DNA from: UASB124 sp041662445
GTDB lineage: Bacteria; Babelota; Babeliae; Babelales; RVW-14
NCBI GenBank assembly: GCA_041662445.1
Contig: JBAZSL010000002.1
Location: 1-64,000 of the forward strand
Reading direction: 5' to 3'
Length of the DNA: 64,000 bases
The translations under genes were made by a program, and so were the position numbers. Positions 56,143 through 64,000 of this stretch are shown one piece after another. The notes beneath the pieces are model-generated. The model made no database searches. It saw nothing but the letters and a program-made list of their open reading frames with translations, and was not told the DNA's origin. Position 1 is the stretch's first letter, and each line of letters starts with the position of its first letter.

Positions 56143-56360
56143 AAAGATCTGTTCATTTATAAAAAAAATATGTTGCTATAGTACGGGACTGTCTCTTAAT
56201 GTACCGGAAGCGAATAAAAGGAGAAAGAGCATGTTGGGTAAAAATTATTCCCTTTATCTAACGCCTATCAATTTCTTGAGTCAGGGGCGGTTGTTATGGT
56301 TGCTGTGTAGTATCTAAAAAATAGTGGGTTTTTATGCAAAAAACGAAGTTTTTGGGAAAG
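56143..56360. other. Intergenic region with a possible short ORF
   Basis: Between the glycan operon and the repeat array. ATG 56231 has a strong AAAAGGAG 7 bp upstream and opens a frame of 28 codons (MLGKNYSLYLTPINFLSQGR and so on) to the stop at 56317. It could be a small peptide or the surviving start of a lost gene. No promoter or RNA is recognised with confidence. Confidence 0.3.
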
Positions 56361-56485
56361 TAACCCTGATTTACCAACATAAATGACCAAAACCAACCCT
56401 GATCTATCAACATAAACAGCTGAATATTACCCTGATTTATCGACATAAATGGCAATAAGTAACCCAGATTTGCCAACATATCACA
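56361..56485. repeat. Four 33-bp tandem repeats upstream of the AAA ATPase
   Basis: Units begin at 56361, 56394, 56427 and 56460, exactly 33 bp apart, each with AACCCTGATTTAYCAACATA as core (CAG for CTG in the last). On the minus strand the units are in frame and give an 11-residue repeat such as MLIDQGWFWSF, inside an open frame of 61 codons. There are no unique spacers of the CRISPR kind. They may be binding sites that regulate the ATPase gene, or a degenerate repeat-peptide gene. Confidence 0.85.
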
Positions 56486-56552
56486 GTTAAAATAAGCTTA
56501 TTTTTAGTATATTTTGGTATAAAAATTTCAATTTTTTTGAGGCAGGCCGCCT

Positions 56553-57905
56553 ATGAAAAGAATAGTGGATTTCTTTCTTAGTGAATGGAAAGATGAAAAA
56601 TACAATCGAAAGCCACTTCTGCTACGCGGGGCTCGGCAGGTAGGCAAAACTCATGCTGCGCGAAATCTTGGCAAAACATTCAAAAGTTTTGTCGAAATTA
56701 ACTTGGAATCAGATGAAATTGCTCGAAAAATTTTTTCTCAGGATCTTGACCCTCAAAGAATAGTTTTTCAGCTTTCTCAATATTTGCGCAAAGACCTTAC
56801 TCCTGGTTCTAGTCTCCTTTTCATTGATGAAATTCAGGCACTTCCATCGGCGATTACGCTTCTGCGTTATTTTTATGAAATAATTCCAGAGCAACATGTT
56901 ATAGCCGCTGGGTCGCTTTTGGATTTTGCTATTGAGCAAGTTGGCATGCCTGTTGGACGAGTTTCTAGTTTCTACCTCTACCCAATGACATTTTTTGAAT
57001 TTCTTGTCGCTCTAGGTTATGGAAGATGGGCTCAAATGATTTTGGATCATGAACAACATAAGGAAGTACTTGAATCCTTACATGACAAACTTTTGAATTT
57101 AGTGGGTACGTATCTCGCTATAGGTGGTATGCCTGCAGCCGTCAAAGCTTGGATAGAAACACACAATCCACGGAATGTAAAAAAAGTGCATGCCGATTTA
57201 TTAGATTCTTATCAGCAGGATTTCAATAAATATGCAACAAAGTATCAGATTAAATATCTTGATGCACTTTTCCATCACGCATTAGCCCAGTTGAGTAACA
57301 AATTTATCTATAGCCATGTTGGTGAATATCAAAAAAGAGAGCTTGAGCCGGCGTTGGAGCTCTTGAAAAAGGCTGGTATTGTTCATGCTGTTATGCGTAG
57401 CGCAGGGCAAGGAATTCCAATTGGCGCTCAGATGCATCTTGATGATTTCAAGGTAATTTTTTTGGATGTCGGGCTCAGCCAAGCATCACTTGATCTTGAT
57501 ATATCGCCTTGGTTTGTTGATCCGCTCACTGCCTTTATTAATAAGGGAGAAATTGTAGAAGCTTTTGTTGGGCAGGAGTTGCTTGGATATTCCGACCCAA
57601 TAATCAAAAACAGACTTTTTTACTGGAATAAAGAGACGAGGGGTAGTCATGCAGAAGTTGATTATCTCGTCCAGCTCAAAGAGAATGTTGTTCCTATTGA
57701 GGTTAAGGCGGGTACAAGTCTACGCATAAAAAGCATGCACATCTTTTTAGATGAGCACCCAAATTCATCGTATGGGATACGATTTTCAGCGCACAGTTAT
57801 ATGAATGAGGAAAGAGTAAAGACGTATCCTCTTTATGCGGTAGTCAAACCCTTTTTTGATGCGCACGAAGATATACGTAATGCGTTAATCAGATTAGCAA
57901 AATGA
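56553..57905 (+). CDS. AAA-family ATPase with a DUF4143 C-terminal domain
   Basis: 450 residues. N-terminal AAA_14 domain with Walker A GARQVGKT (26-33) and Walker B LLFIDEIQ (about 88-95), a sensor-like AAGSLLDFA, then a DUF4143 domain that ends with a PD-(D/E)xK-like fold: HAEVDYLVQ and VVPIEVKAG. This family is widespread and variable, often in mobile or accessory loci; its cellular role is unclear. Starts about 90 bp after the 33-bp repeats. Unrelated in content to both neighbouring operons. Confidence 0.85.
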   Translation: MKRIVDFFLSEWKDEKYNRKPLLLRGARQVGKTHAARNLGKTFKSFVEINLESDEIARKIFSQDLDPQRIVFQLSQYLRKDLTPGSSLLFIDEIQALPSAITLLRYFYEIIPEQHVIAAGSLLDFAIEQVGMPVGRVSSFYLYPMTFFEFLVALGYGRWAQMILDHEQHKEVLESLHDKLLNLVGTYLAIGGMPAAVKAWIETHNPRNVKKVHADLLDSYQQDFNKYATKYQIKYLDALFHHALAQLSNKFIYSHVGEYQKRELEPALELLKKAGIVHAVMRSAGQGIPIGAQMHLDDFKVIFLDVGLSQASLDLDISPWFVDPLTAFINKGEIVEAFVGQELLGYSDPIIKNRLFYWNKETRGSHAEVDYLVQLKENVVPIEVKAGTSLRIKSMHIFLDEHPNSSYGIRFSAHSYMNEERVKTYPLYAVVKPFFDAHEDIRNALIRLAK

Positions 57906-57943
57906 CGTTACGTAACCATTAACTTACCGCGTGCGAGATTCTT

Positions 57944-58807
57944 CTATACGATCAATTCGGGGCGATATTCAAAATGCATAGTGTCATAATGGTACCATTT
58001 CCCGCCCCAAATAAATCCGTATTTTTCAAAGATTTGAACAATTTCCCACGGCACACTGTTGCGATATGTTGGTAGAGCGTCTTCACAGATCGGACGATTT
58101 TCTTTGATGAGATCCCATTGCCAATACGATGATTTTTCAGCATTAATATCAAGCGTCATACCAAAACTATGGCTGCTAAGGCGATGGGTATTGGCTATAT
58201 TTCGCCAACAATAGGTGCCTCCCGGATTTTGCAAAAAGGTAACATATTCAGGTTTGATGCACGCTAACAGTTCTAATTCATCTGAAATCTGTTGTATCTT
58301 TTTGTGAATGTTATTTATTTTTGTTACCAGTAATAGGCGCGTTAGTGGGCCAAAAATTTTCGGCATCCACGCAACTGTTTTCAAATTTTTTGTCACCTCT
58401 TCTGGCGAATTACCATACATTTTGCGAAAAAAGGGTTCGTATCTAATGCGCCCTGGATCTTTGGTGGGGACATCACGAGAATTTCCCGATAGATACAATG
58501 GCTGCTCTAACTGATCAATCAACGATGGCGTATCAAGCCATTCACCTATAGGTTTTAGAGCATGGGATGTCCCAAATGGCATACATGTTCCATCGGTCCA
58601 TATAATGCAATCCTCACGCACTTCGCGTATATGATCTGGGTAGATATATTTAAGCATTGCAAGTGTGTGTAAACAGTTTTCAGCGGCGATCAATTTCTGG
58701 GCCTGCATATGCTGCAAAGAAGGCTTAGATACGAGTTGCGGAAAGATATAAGCAGGAGTGTGAAAAAAGATTATTGTCAGGCATAGTAATATGATTTTTT
58801 TTATCAT
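57944..58807 (-). CDS. Exported M15-family peptidase (D-Ala-D-Ala carboxypeptidase type)
   Basis: 287 residues. Signal peptide KKIILLCLTIIFFHTPAY, then a long N-terminal region and a C-terminal M15 domain: SSHSFGMTLDIN with H213 and D220, and WYHYDTMHFEYR with H278 as the third zinc ligand. E261 or E255 is a likely general base. M15 peptidases cut D-Ala-D-Ala or L-Ala-D-Glu bonds in peptidoglycan in the periplasm. Larger than the core family because of about 120 extra N-terminal residues of unknown role. Next to the purine genes on the same strand as the APRT fusion, 21 bp apart. Confidence 0.8.
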   Translation of the reverse strand: MIKKIILLCLTIIFFHTPAYIFPQLVSKPSLQHMQAQKLIAAENCLHTLAMLKYIYPDHIREVREDCIIWTDGTCMPFGTSHALKPIGEWLDTPSLIDQLEQPLYLSGNSRDVPTKDPGRIRYEPFFRKMYGNSPEEVTKNLKTVAWMPKIFGPLTRLLLVTKINNIHKKIQQISDELELLACIKPEYVTFLQNPGGTYCWRNIANTHRLSSHSFGMTLDINAEKSSYWQWDLIKENRPICEDALPTYRNSVPWEIVQIFEKYGFIWGGKWYHYDTMHFEYRPELIV

Positions 58808-58828
58808 AACAAGAGATCCTTACGCACG

Positions 58829-59959
58829 TTAATCAATGAGATTATAGCTTGGAACACTTAAATGCACGTGCTCATCGAGTGCGGCTACTTTTAACAAAGT
58901 CACAAATTCAACAGGTTGTGCACCCGCTAACTGTACTAATTCTATAGCTGCGCGTGCAGATCCTCCTGTAGCAATCAAGTCATCGATTATAATGACGCGC
59001 TGACCAGGGCGAAGCGAATCTTGCGCAAGTACCAAGGTATCAACGCCATACTCTTTTTGATAACTTACCGAGTAAACAGCGCCAGGAAGTTTGCCTGGCT
59101 TTCTGACCGGCACAAAACCTACACCAAGCTTATACGCCAATGCCGCAGCAAGAATGAACCCTCGTGATTCCAAGCCAACCACGGCGCTAATATTTTTTGT
59201 TGTATATCGTTGTGCAAGAAAATCGATCATAAAGTGAAAAGCTTGAGCATTATTTAAAATCGGTAACATGTTCTGAAATAGTATGCCTGGTTTTGGAAAG
59301 TCTGGATGCGTTGCAACTAAACTTTTTAGAAAATTTAATTCGTCCGCATAAAGTGCTTTATCTATGGTGTCTTTTAAGAGCTGTTGACGCGATACGCCGC
59401 CAAATTCAGCTTCACAATGCCAATTGCTTGGATCAATGGATCTGTCTGAAAAACTTTTTTGTATTGCCGTGCCAACCGTAACTGAATAACCGTCGTGAGA
59501 AATTTCAGAAGACATCTGTTGAGCTACGTGAACATATTTTTCGGGAATAAACGTGGGCCTTGAGATCTCAACGATGTCCCGAGAAGGAGATGTTTGTCGT
59601 ACTACAACAAGACCTTTGTCGTACCAACGCTGTGTGGCAGGAGACTGTTCAATATAATTTTCAATTGATACCACATAGTCTGCCGTTTTAAGCAATCTTT
59701 CTGGCACAGTATTCAATCGATTGCGAGCACCGCGCAGCGCACAATCGATGCCAATCGGCTGCTCAGGAATAAGTGAAGATGTTTTTTGTGGGACATAAAT
59801 TATGGTGTCATCAGGAAATTTTTGATTAAAAGATTCCTGCACCGCTGAAACTTTTTGATGGCTTTCTGACGTAATAGCAACGGTAATGGTGCGCGCAGGT
59901 AGCGCCGATGTAGTGAGCGCCATCAAAGCAGAGAAAAGTAATCCAGAATGTCTTTTCAT
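58829..59959 (-). CDS. Exported fusion of a DUF84/YjjX-type NTPase and adenine phosphoribosyltransferase
   Basis: 376 residues. A signal peptide (MKRHSGLLFSALMALTTSALPA, 1-22) is followed at once by a DUF84-like domain (about 24-195): ITVAITSESHQKVSAVQESF, EQPIG with RGARNRL (66-82) and SIENYIE (98-104), the pattern of ITP/XTP phosphatases. The C-terminal part (about 207-376) is an intact APRT: DFPKPGILFQNML, VGLESRGFILAAALA, RKPGKLPG and the PRPP loop VIIIDDLIATGGSA (322-335). AAGGAG 7 bp before the ATG supports this start. APRT makes AMP from adenine and PRPP. Divergent from the PRPP synthetase. I know of no standard gene with this architecture and a signal peptide. Confidence 0.82.
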   Translation of the reverse strand: MKRHSGLLFSALMALTTSALPARTITVAITSESHQKVSAVQESFNQKFPDDTIIYVPQKTSSLIPEQPIGIDCALRGARNRLNTVPERLLKTADYVVSIENYIEQSPATQRWYDKGLVVVRQTSPSRDIVEISRPTFIPEKYVHVAQQMSSEISHDGYSVTVGTAIQKSFSDRSIDPSNWHCEAEFGGVSRQQLLKDTIDKALYADELNFLKSLVATHPDFPKPGILFQNMLPILNNAQAFHFMIDFLAQRYTTKNISAVVGLESRGFILAAALAYKLGVGFVPVRKPGKLPGAVYSVSYQKEYGVDTLVLAQDSLRPGQRVIIIDDLIATGGSARAAIELVQLAGAQPVEFVTLLKVAALDEHVHLSVPSYNLID

Positions 59960-59990
59960 GATATGACTCCTTTGCCTTCTTGGGGCGAGT

Positions 59991-60020
59991 GGTATAGTGG
60001 GAACTTGTGCAAAAAATCAA
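59991..60020 (-). promoter_or_regulatory. Candidate promoter for the APRT fusion gene
   Basis: Minus strand: TTGATT (60015-60020), an 18-bp spacer, TATACC (59991-59996), about 35 bp from the ATG. It lies in the 172-bp divergent region shared with the PRPP synthetase gene. Confidence 0.4.
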
Positions 60021-60131
60021 TGTGCCACAAAAATAATAAAATGCGAGAGGAGGGTATTGTCGGCCAGCATGGTTTTATAAGCTTCACAAAATTTGTTGTC
60101 TAAAAAATCATACGAGTTTGCAGGAGAAAAT

Positions 60132-61184
60132 ATGAAGAAAATAACGGTACATCTACTTATTGGGTTCTTTATTTCAGCAACTTTTTGCACTTATGCATTG
60201 ATGGGTGAAACTAAAAAGTTTGCTGACCAAGCGATTATATTTTCGGGTAACGCAAATCATGCTTTGGCTGAAAAAGTAGCTGCGCAATTGGGAGTAGGTT
60301 TAGGATCTGCCAATATATCAAGATTTAACGATGGCGAGATTAGTATTCAGATCAAACAAAGTGTACGCGGTAAGCATGTCTTTGTTGTTCAATCAACATG
60401 CCCATCACACGTACAAAGTATTAATGACAATCTGATGGAACTTTTTTTGTTAATTCGCACCTTCAAACGTGCATCTGCTGCAACTATTACTGTTGTTATG
60501 CCCTATTACGGTTATGCGCGTCAGGATCGAAAAAGTGCACCACGCGTGCCAATTTCTGCGGCTGATGTAGCAGGAATGATCGAACTTGCAGGTGCTGACC
60601 GCATATTGGCTGTCGATTTACATTGTGGCCAAATACAAGGATTTTTCCGTGATATTCCCGTTGATAATCTTTACGCAGCCCCCGTATTTATCCCACACCT
60701 CACAGAGAAGAAATTAAGCAACGTTGTTGTTGTTTCGCCTGATGCTGGTGGCGTTGACAGAGCAACCAAATTTCTTAAAAATTTAGAAAAAAATGGCATT
60801 CCCGCTGATATGGCTCTTATCAGCAAACAACGCGCATCCGCAGGTGTTATAGCGTCCATGATTCTTATTGGAAATGTTCAGGGAGCTGATGCGATTATTG
60901 TTGATGATATGTGCGATACGGGAGGAACGTTAGTAAAAGCTGCACAATTATTAAAAGACAAAGGAGCTAAAAGAGTTTTTGCGGTGATAACGCATCCTGT
61001 ATTTTCGTGTAATGCGATGGATAAAATTCGCAATTCAGTTATTGACGAATTGATAGTAGCTGACACAATTCCATTAAATGGCGCTGTCCCTTCGAATATA
61101 GCCTACATATCAGTAAGCTCACTGATTGCTGAAGCAGTACGCCGCATTTATAACGGCGATTCTGTATCAGAAATTTTTCAATAA
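60132..61184 (+). CDS. prs: Ribose-phosphate pyrophosphokinase (PRPP synthetase) with a signal peptide
   Basis: 350 residues; classical Prs is about 315. The first 25 or so residues (MKKITVHLLIGFFISATFCT, then YALM) form a signal peptide absent from normal Prs, whose sequence begins at about residue 36 (IIFSGNANHALAEKVA). The catalytic parts are intact: FNDGEISIQI, YGYARQDRK (126-134), DLHCGQIQGFF (162-172), VVVSPDAGGVDRA, KQRASAG and the PRPP loop VDDMCDTGGT (257-266). AGGAG 5 bp before ATG 60132 fixes the start. It makes PRPP from ribose-5-P and ATP, which the neighbouring APRT would use. Export of both is the surprising point. Confidence 0.9.
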   Translation: MKKITVHLLIGFFISATFCTYALMGETKKFADQAIIFSGNANHALAEKVAAQLGVGLGSANISRFNDGEISIQIKQSVRGKHVFVVQSTCPSHVQSINDNLMELFLLIRTFKRASAATITVVMPYYGYARQDRKSAPRVPISAADVAGMIELAGADRILAVDLHCGQIQGFFRDIPVDNLYAAPVFIPHLTEKKLSNVVVVSPDAGGVDRATKFLKNLEKNGIPADMALISKQRASAGVIASMILIGNVQGADAIIVDDMCDTGGTLVKAAQLLKDKGAKRVFAVITHPVFSCNAMDKIRNSVIDELIVADTIPLNGAVPSNIAYISVSSLIAEAVRRIYNGDSVSEIFQ

Positions 61185-61194
61185 TAACGTAATG

Positions 61195-61226
61195 TGGGTT
61201 CAGAGTTTCAAAACTCTGAGCTCACG
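61195..61226. other. Long hairpin after prs
   Basis: TCAGAGTTT (61201-61209) and AAACTCTGA (61212-61220) are complementary, and the stem extends outward to 61195/61226 with two G-U pairs. No T-run follows, so it is not a standard terminator; an mRNA 3'-end stabiliser or a Rho-dependent site is possible. Confidence 0.5.
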
Positions 61227-61364
61227 CACAGATGTCACAGTCTAAAATATATTTTGGTCTAAACAATCAATGTCACGTAGCGCATCAGATGATCGTTTAC
61301 ATTTGTTTTTAATGGGCTACGATTAACAACGTTCATGCGAACATTCTACTGTGAAAAGGGCGAG

Positions 61365-62303
61365 ATGGAGAAAAAATTATTATCTATTGTTGTTCCGATA
61401 TTTAACGAAGAACACAATATTCTTCCCCTCTATCAAGAGCTCATCACCGTCTGCAAAACGCTTCAGTATTTCAATGATTATGAAATGATAATGGTCAATG
61501 ATGGTAGCAAGGACGCCTCACTTTCAATCTTAAAAAAACTTGCAACACAAGATACGCGCGTCAAAGTTGTTTCATTTACGCGTAACTTTGGCCATGAACG
61601 TGCGACGTTTGCAGGTATTACGTACGCGACTGGCGATGCGGTAGTACTCATCGATGCCGATCGGCAGGATCCTCCCGAACTTATTCTTGAATTTGAAAAA
61701 GAATTTGTTCAGGGGTATCACGTGGTGTATGGCCAGCGCATCAAGCGCCTTAATGAATCGTGGCTCAAAAAACTGACCTCGCGACTTTTTTATCCAATAT
61801 TCAGGTGGATTACCGGTGTGGATATGCCGCGCAATGTTGGTGATTTTTGCATGATCAGTCGCACAACGGTGGACAAAATCAAACAATGTAGTGAACGTGT
61901 AGTTTTCGTGCGGGGGCTTATTTATTGGCTGGGGATGTCTAAAAAAGCTGTGCCCTTTGTTCGTCGTGCGCGTGGTTCGGGGCACTCAAAATACAACTAC
62001 GGCAAGCTTATTATTTTTGCACTTGAAAATATTGTTTCATTTTCAACGGTTCCCATCTACGTGATCATTTTTCTTTCGCTCTTTTTAATTGTGCTTTGTT
62101 GCTTGGGAACAGCGGCCGCTTTGTGTATGCATTTATGTGGATACGTTGTCATGACGGGCTGGACGTCGCTCATCATGTGCGTGCTTTTTTCATTTGCTAC
62201 GACACTGTTTTTTTTAGGAATCATTGGTTTGTATGTAGGCAAAATTTTTCAAGAAGTTAAATCGCGGCCAATTTTCGTTATCGATGAAGTGCTTAACCTA
62301 TGA
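61365..62303 (+). CDS. GT2-family glycosyltransferase with two C-terminal membrane spans
   Basis: About 312 residues. GT-A core of the DPM1/GtrB/ArnC type: LLSIVVPIFNEEHNILPLY, MVNDGSKDAS, FTRNFGHERATFAGI, VVLIDADRQDPPELI (metal D-x-D), and GDFCMISR with RGLIYWLGM. Two C-terminal membrane segments (about 230-255 and 265-295). Such enzymes move a sugar onto undecaprenyl or dolichyl phosphate. AAAAGGG precedes ATG 61365. Its stop overlaps the ABC transporter start by 4 bp. Confidence 0.9.
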   Translation: MEKKLLSIVVPIFNEEHNILPLYQELITVCKTLQYFNDYEMIMVNDGSKDASLSILKKLATQDTRVKVVSFTRNFGHERATFAGITYATGDAVVLIDADRQDPPELILEFEKEFVQGYHVVYGQRIKRLNESWLKKLTSRLFYPIFRWITGVDMPRNVGDFCMISRTTVDKIKQCSERVVFVRGLIYWLGMSKKAVPFVRRARGSGHSKYNYGKLIIFALENIVSFSTVPIYVIIFLSLFLIVLCCLGTAAALCMHLCGYVVMTGWTSLIMCVLFSFATTLFFLGIIGLYVGKIFQEVKSRPIFVIDEVLNL

Positions 62304-64000
62304 AATTTTTACAGCTCTTTAATCAACTTCTTACGCGGCGTGATAGATGTGCGCTCACGGTGCTTTTGTTCTTTTCGATGCTTGTTTCTGTAATTGAGAC
62401 AGTGAGTATAACCGCTGTTATGCTTTTTGTTTCGGCAGCAACCAATTTCGATTACATTCTTAAAAGTTCATGGGGCAGTTGGTTATATACAAGCAGCGGC
62501 TGCCAAACACCATCGGCATTTGTTATCGCGCTAGGGGTTATTCTCATTATTTTTTATCTCGTTCGCGGTGTCTTGGGTCTTACACATATTTATATGATGG
62601 CTCGGTATGCCCATACACGCTATCACCGATTTTCAGTACTGTTTTTTTCGCATTTTTTGAAGTTTTCATATGGCGATTTTGTGAACAAAAATTCAGCAGT
62701 CGTGGGGCAAGTAATTTTTTCGCACAGCGGTGCTTTAACGCACATTATGACAGCATTGCTTACGCTTATGTCTGAGATTTTTACAGTGGCATGTATTTAT
62801 ATCATGCTTTTTTGGGTTCATTGGAAATTGACGCTCATATTAACGGTTTTTTTAAGTGTTAAGGGATTTTTGATTATAAAAGCTTTCGCAAAAGGTATTG
62901 CACGTGCTGGTAAACACACACAATATCATTCACTTGAGAGTTCAAAAGTCTTTGGTGAGTCATTTGGAAATTTCAAACTTATCAAATTGAGTGTGTCTGA
63001 GTCGAGTGCTTCTCGGCGATTTTCGGAAGCAACATGGGGGCAAGCAAAGGCTCAAATTTCGTACGCAACTTTGCAAAATTCACCACGTTCTGTTCTCGAG
63101 ACAATGGGCTTTTTATTGCTTATTTGCGTTATGATCTATGCGGTATATTTCCACAATAATGCTGGTCTGATTATACCTATGGTCTCGATGTATGCCCTCG
63201 CATTCTACCGTCTTTTGCCCTCGATGAATAAAATTCTTACCACGATTCATCAGATTTCTTTTCACCAACATGCGCTGCAAGGGATTCATGATTTTCTAAA
63301 GTTGCCAACAGAAGCTTTAGGCGATGAACCAATTACCTTCGAACGCCGGGTATGTTTGCGTAATCTTTCGTTTGGCTATGATCCGGCCAGATCCGTTTTA
63401 AATGACATTAATCTTACGATTACTAAAGGTGAAAGCGTTGCGTTTGTTGGAGCAAGTGGATCGGGGAAAAGCACACTCGTTGATATTCTTATGGGGCTTT
63501 ATTGCCCACAATCAGGAGAGATGCTTATTGATGGGTTGGCTCTTAATGATGCACATCGCCATTCATGGCAGCGTAAAATTGGCTATATTCCACAAACAAT
63601 TTATCTCTTTGATGGCACGGTAAAAGAGAATGTTGTTTTTGGGCGGGCATATGATGAGCTCACGCTGACTGCTGTTCTTAAAAAGGCACAAATTTATGAT
63701 TTTTTATGTACGCAACAACTTTTTGATACCCGTGTAGGTGAGGGCGGCGTTAAATTGAGCGGTGGCCAAAAACAGCGTATCGCGGTGGCACGAGCATTAT
63801 ATGGCAAGCCAGAGCTCTTAGTTCTTGATGAGGCAACTTCTGCACTTGATCATGATACCGAATCATGTATTATGGACGAAATTTATCAGCTCAAACGGAC
63901 GGTGACACTCGTGATTGTTGCTCATCGAACAAGTACCATTTCCCGTTGCGATAAAGTATATAAAATCGAACAAGGATCTGTTGTCCCCATAACTTTTGAT
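62300..64000 (+). CDS. ABC transporter (PglK/MsbA-type lipid-linked glycan flippase), cut by the window end
   Basis: 567 codons, open to the last base, so the C-terminus is missing. An N-terminal membrane domain of about six spans (for example ALTVLLFFSMLVSVIE and FTVACIYIMLFWVHW) is followed by an ATPase domain with Walker A GASGSGKST, signature LSGGQKQR, Walker B LLVLDEATSALD and H-loop VIVAHR. One fused polypeptide works as a homodimer. Similar half-transporters (PglK, MsbA) flip lipid-linked oligosaccharide or lipid A across the inner membrane. ATG 62300 overlaps the GT2 stop (ATGA), so the two act in one pathway, probably glycan assembly. Confidence 0.9.
   Translation, partial: MKFLQLFNQLLTRRDRCALTVLLFFSMLVSVIETVSITAVMLFVSAATNFDYILKSSWGSWLYTSSGCQTPSAFVIALGVILIIFYLVRGVLGLTHIYMMARYAHTRYHRFSVLFFSHFLKFSYGDFVNKNSAVVGQVIFSHSGALTHIMTALLTLMSEIFTVACIYIMLFWVHWKLTLILTVFLSVKGFLIIKAFAKGIARAGKHTQYHSLESSKVFGESFGNFKLIKLSVSESSASRRFSEATWGQAKAQISYATLQNSPRSVLETMGFLLLICVMIYAVYFHNNAGLIIPMVSMYALAFYRLLPSMNKILTTIHQISFHQHALQGIHDFLKLPTEALGDEPITFERRVCLRNLSFGYDPARSVLNDINLTITKGESVAFVGASGSGKSTLVDILMGLYCPQSGEMLIDGLALNDAHRHSWQRKIGYIPQTIYLFDGTVKENVVFGRAYDELTLTAVLKKAQIYDFLCTQQLFDTRVGEGGVKLSGGQKQRIAVARALYGKPELLVLDEATSALDHDTESCIMDEIYQLKRTVTLVIVAHRTSTISRCDKVYKIEQGSVVPITFD

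Noticed and set aside
56294..56479. A 61-codon minus-strand frame across the 33-bp repeats
   Set aside because: The repeats are in frame only because the period is divisible by three. No ribosome site is evident and the product is low-complexity, so I list the array as a repeat and keep coding as an open alternative.
56361..56485. CRISPR array
   Set aside because: The period is constant and short, the units run on without unique spacers, and no cas gene is in the window.
59960..60131. Purine riboswitch in the prs/APRT divergent region
   Set aside because: I could not find the three-way junction consensus or the conserved loop bases.

Overview
The window looks like a chromosomal segment of a host-associated, Gram-negative-type bacterium. 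The best guess is Candidatus Dependentiae (TM6) or a similar intracellular symbiont of protists. This is inference, from four things: a compact rRNA operon with no tRNA in its spacers; many small exported proteins without recognisable domains next to ankyrin-repeat proteins and a RING-like protein; a type II secretion-type pseudopilin cluster plus an MCE/MlaD lipid-transport protein and an LptF/G permease (so an outer membrane); and a sparse housekeeping set. A database comparison of the 16S gene (about 4746-6285) would settle the assignment.

Layout. 1-4450: a PilN/GspL-like gene and a PfkB sugar kinase on the minus strand, then two tandem membrane-anchored FkbM methyltransferases. 4468-9805: a complete 16S-23S-5S operon with tandem promoters, long-range processing stems and a terminator. 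9926-23810: an accessory island of about 18 genes, nearly all with signal peptides. It has several tandem paralogue families, a secreted RING-H2-like protein, a NodB deacetylase and three ankyrin proteins. 23971-30187: gspF-G-H-I-J-K and an MCE protein. 30441-43923: housekeeping and envelope genes (rnhB, a degenerate S24-type repressor, a LysE-type exporter, glmM, DUF502, LptF/G, tlyA, an HtrA-type protease, pssA, grpE, a methyltransferase). 44125-46490: anaerobic ribonucleotide reductase nrdG-nrdD. 46465-56142: a nine-gene minus-strand glycan operon that starts with UDP-glucuronate decarboxylase and includes UDP-glucose dehydrogenase, four GT4 glycosyltransferases, a CgeB-like transferase and two methyltransferases. 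56361-57905: a 33-bp tandem repeat array and an AAA/DUF4143 ATPase. 57944-61184: an exported M15 peptidase, an exported ITPase(DUF84)-adenine phosphoribosyltransferase fusion and, divergently, a PRPP synthetase that also carries a signal peptide. 61365-64000: a GT2 glycosyltransferase and an ABC flippase cut by the window edge.

How it fits together. The glycan operon can make UDP-glucuronate and UDP-xylose and assemble a glycan that the GT2 and ABC flippase may lipid-link and export; this link is inference. The pseudopilin system and signal peptides suggest heavy export. Two observations stand out. First, the PRPP synthetase and the ITPase-APRT fusion both start with a signal peptide and are divergently paired, which suggests purine salvage outside the cytoplasm. 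Second, in the 10-23 kb island 11 predicted signal peptides, from several unrelated families, end in a small residue followed directly by Met.
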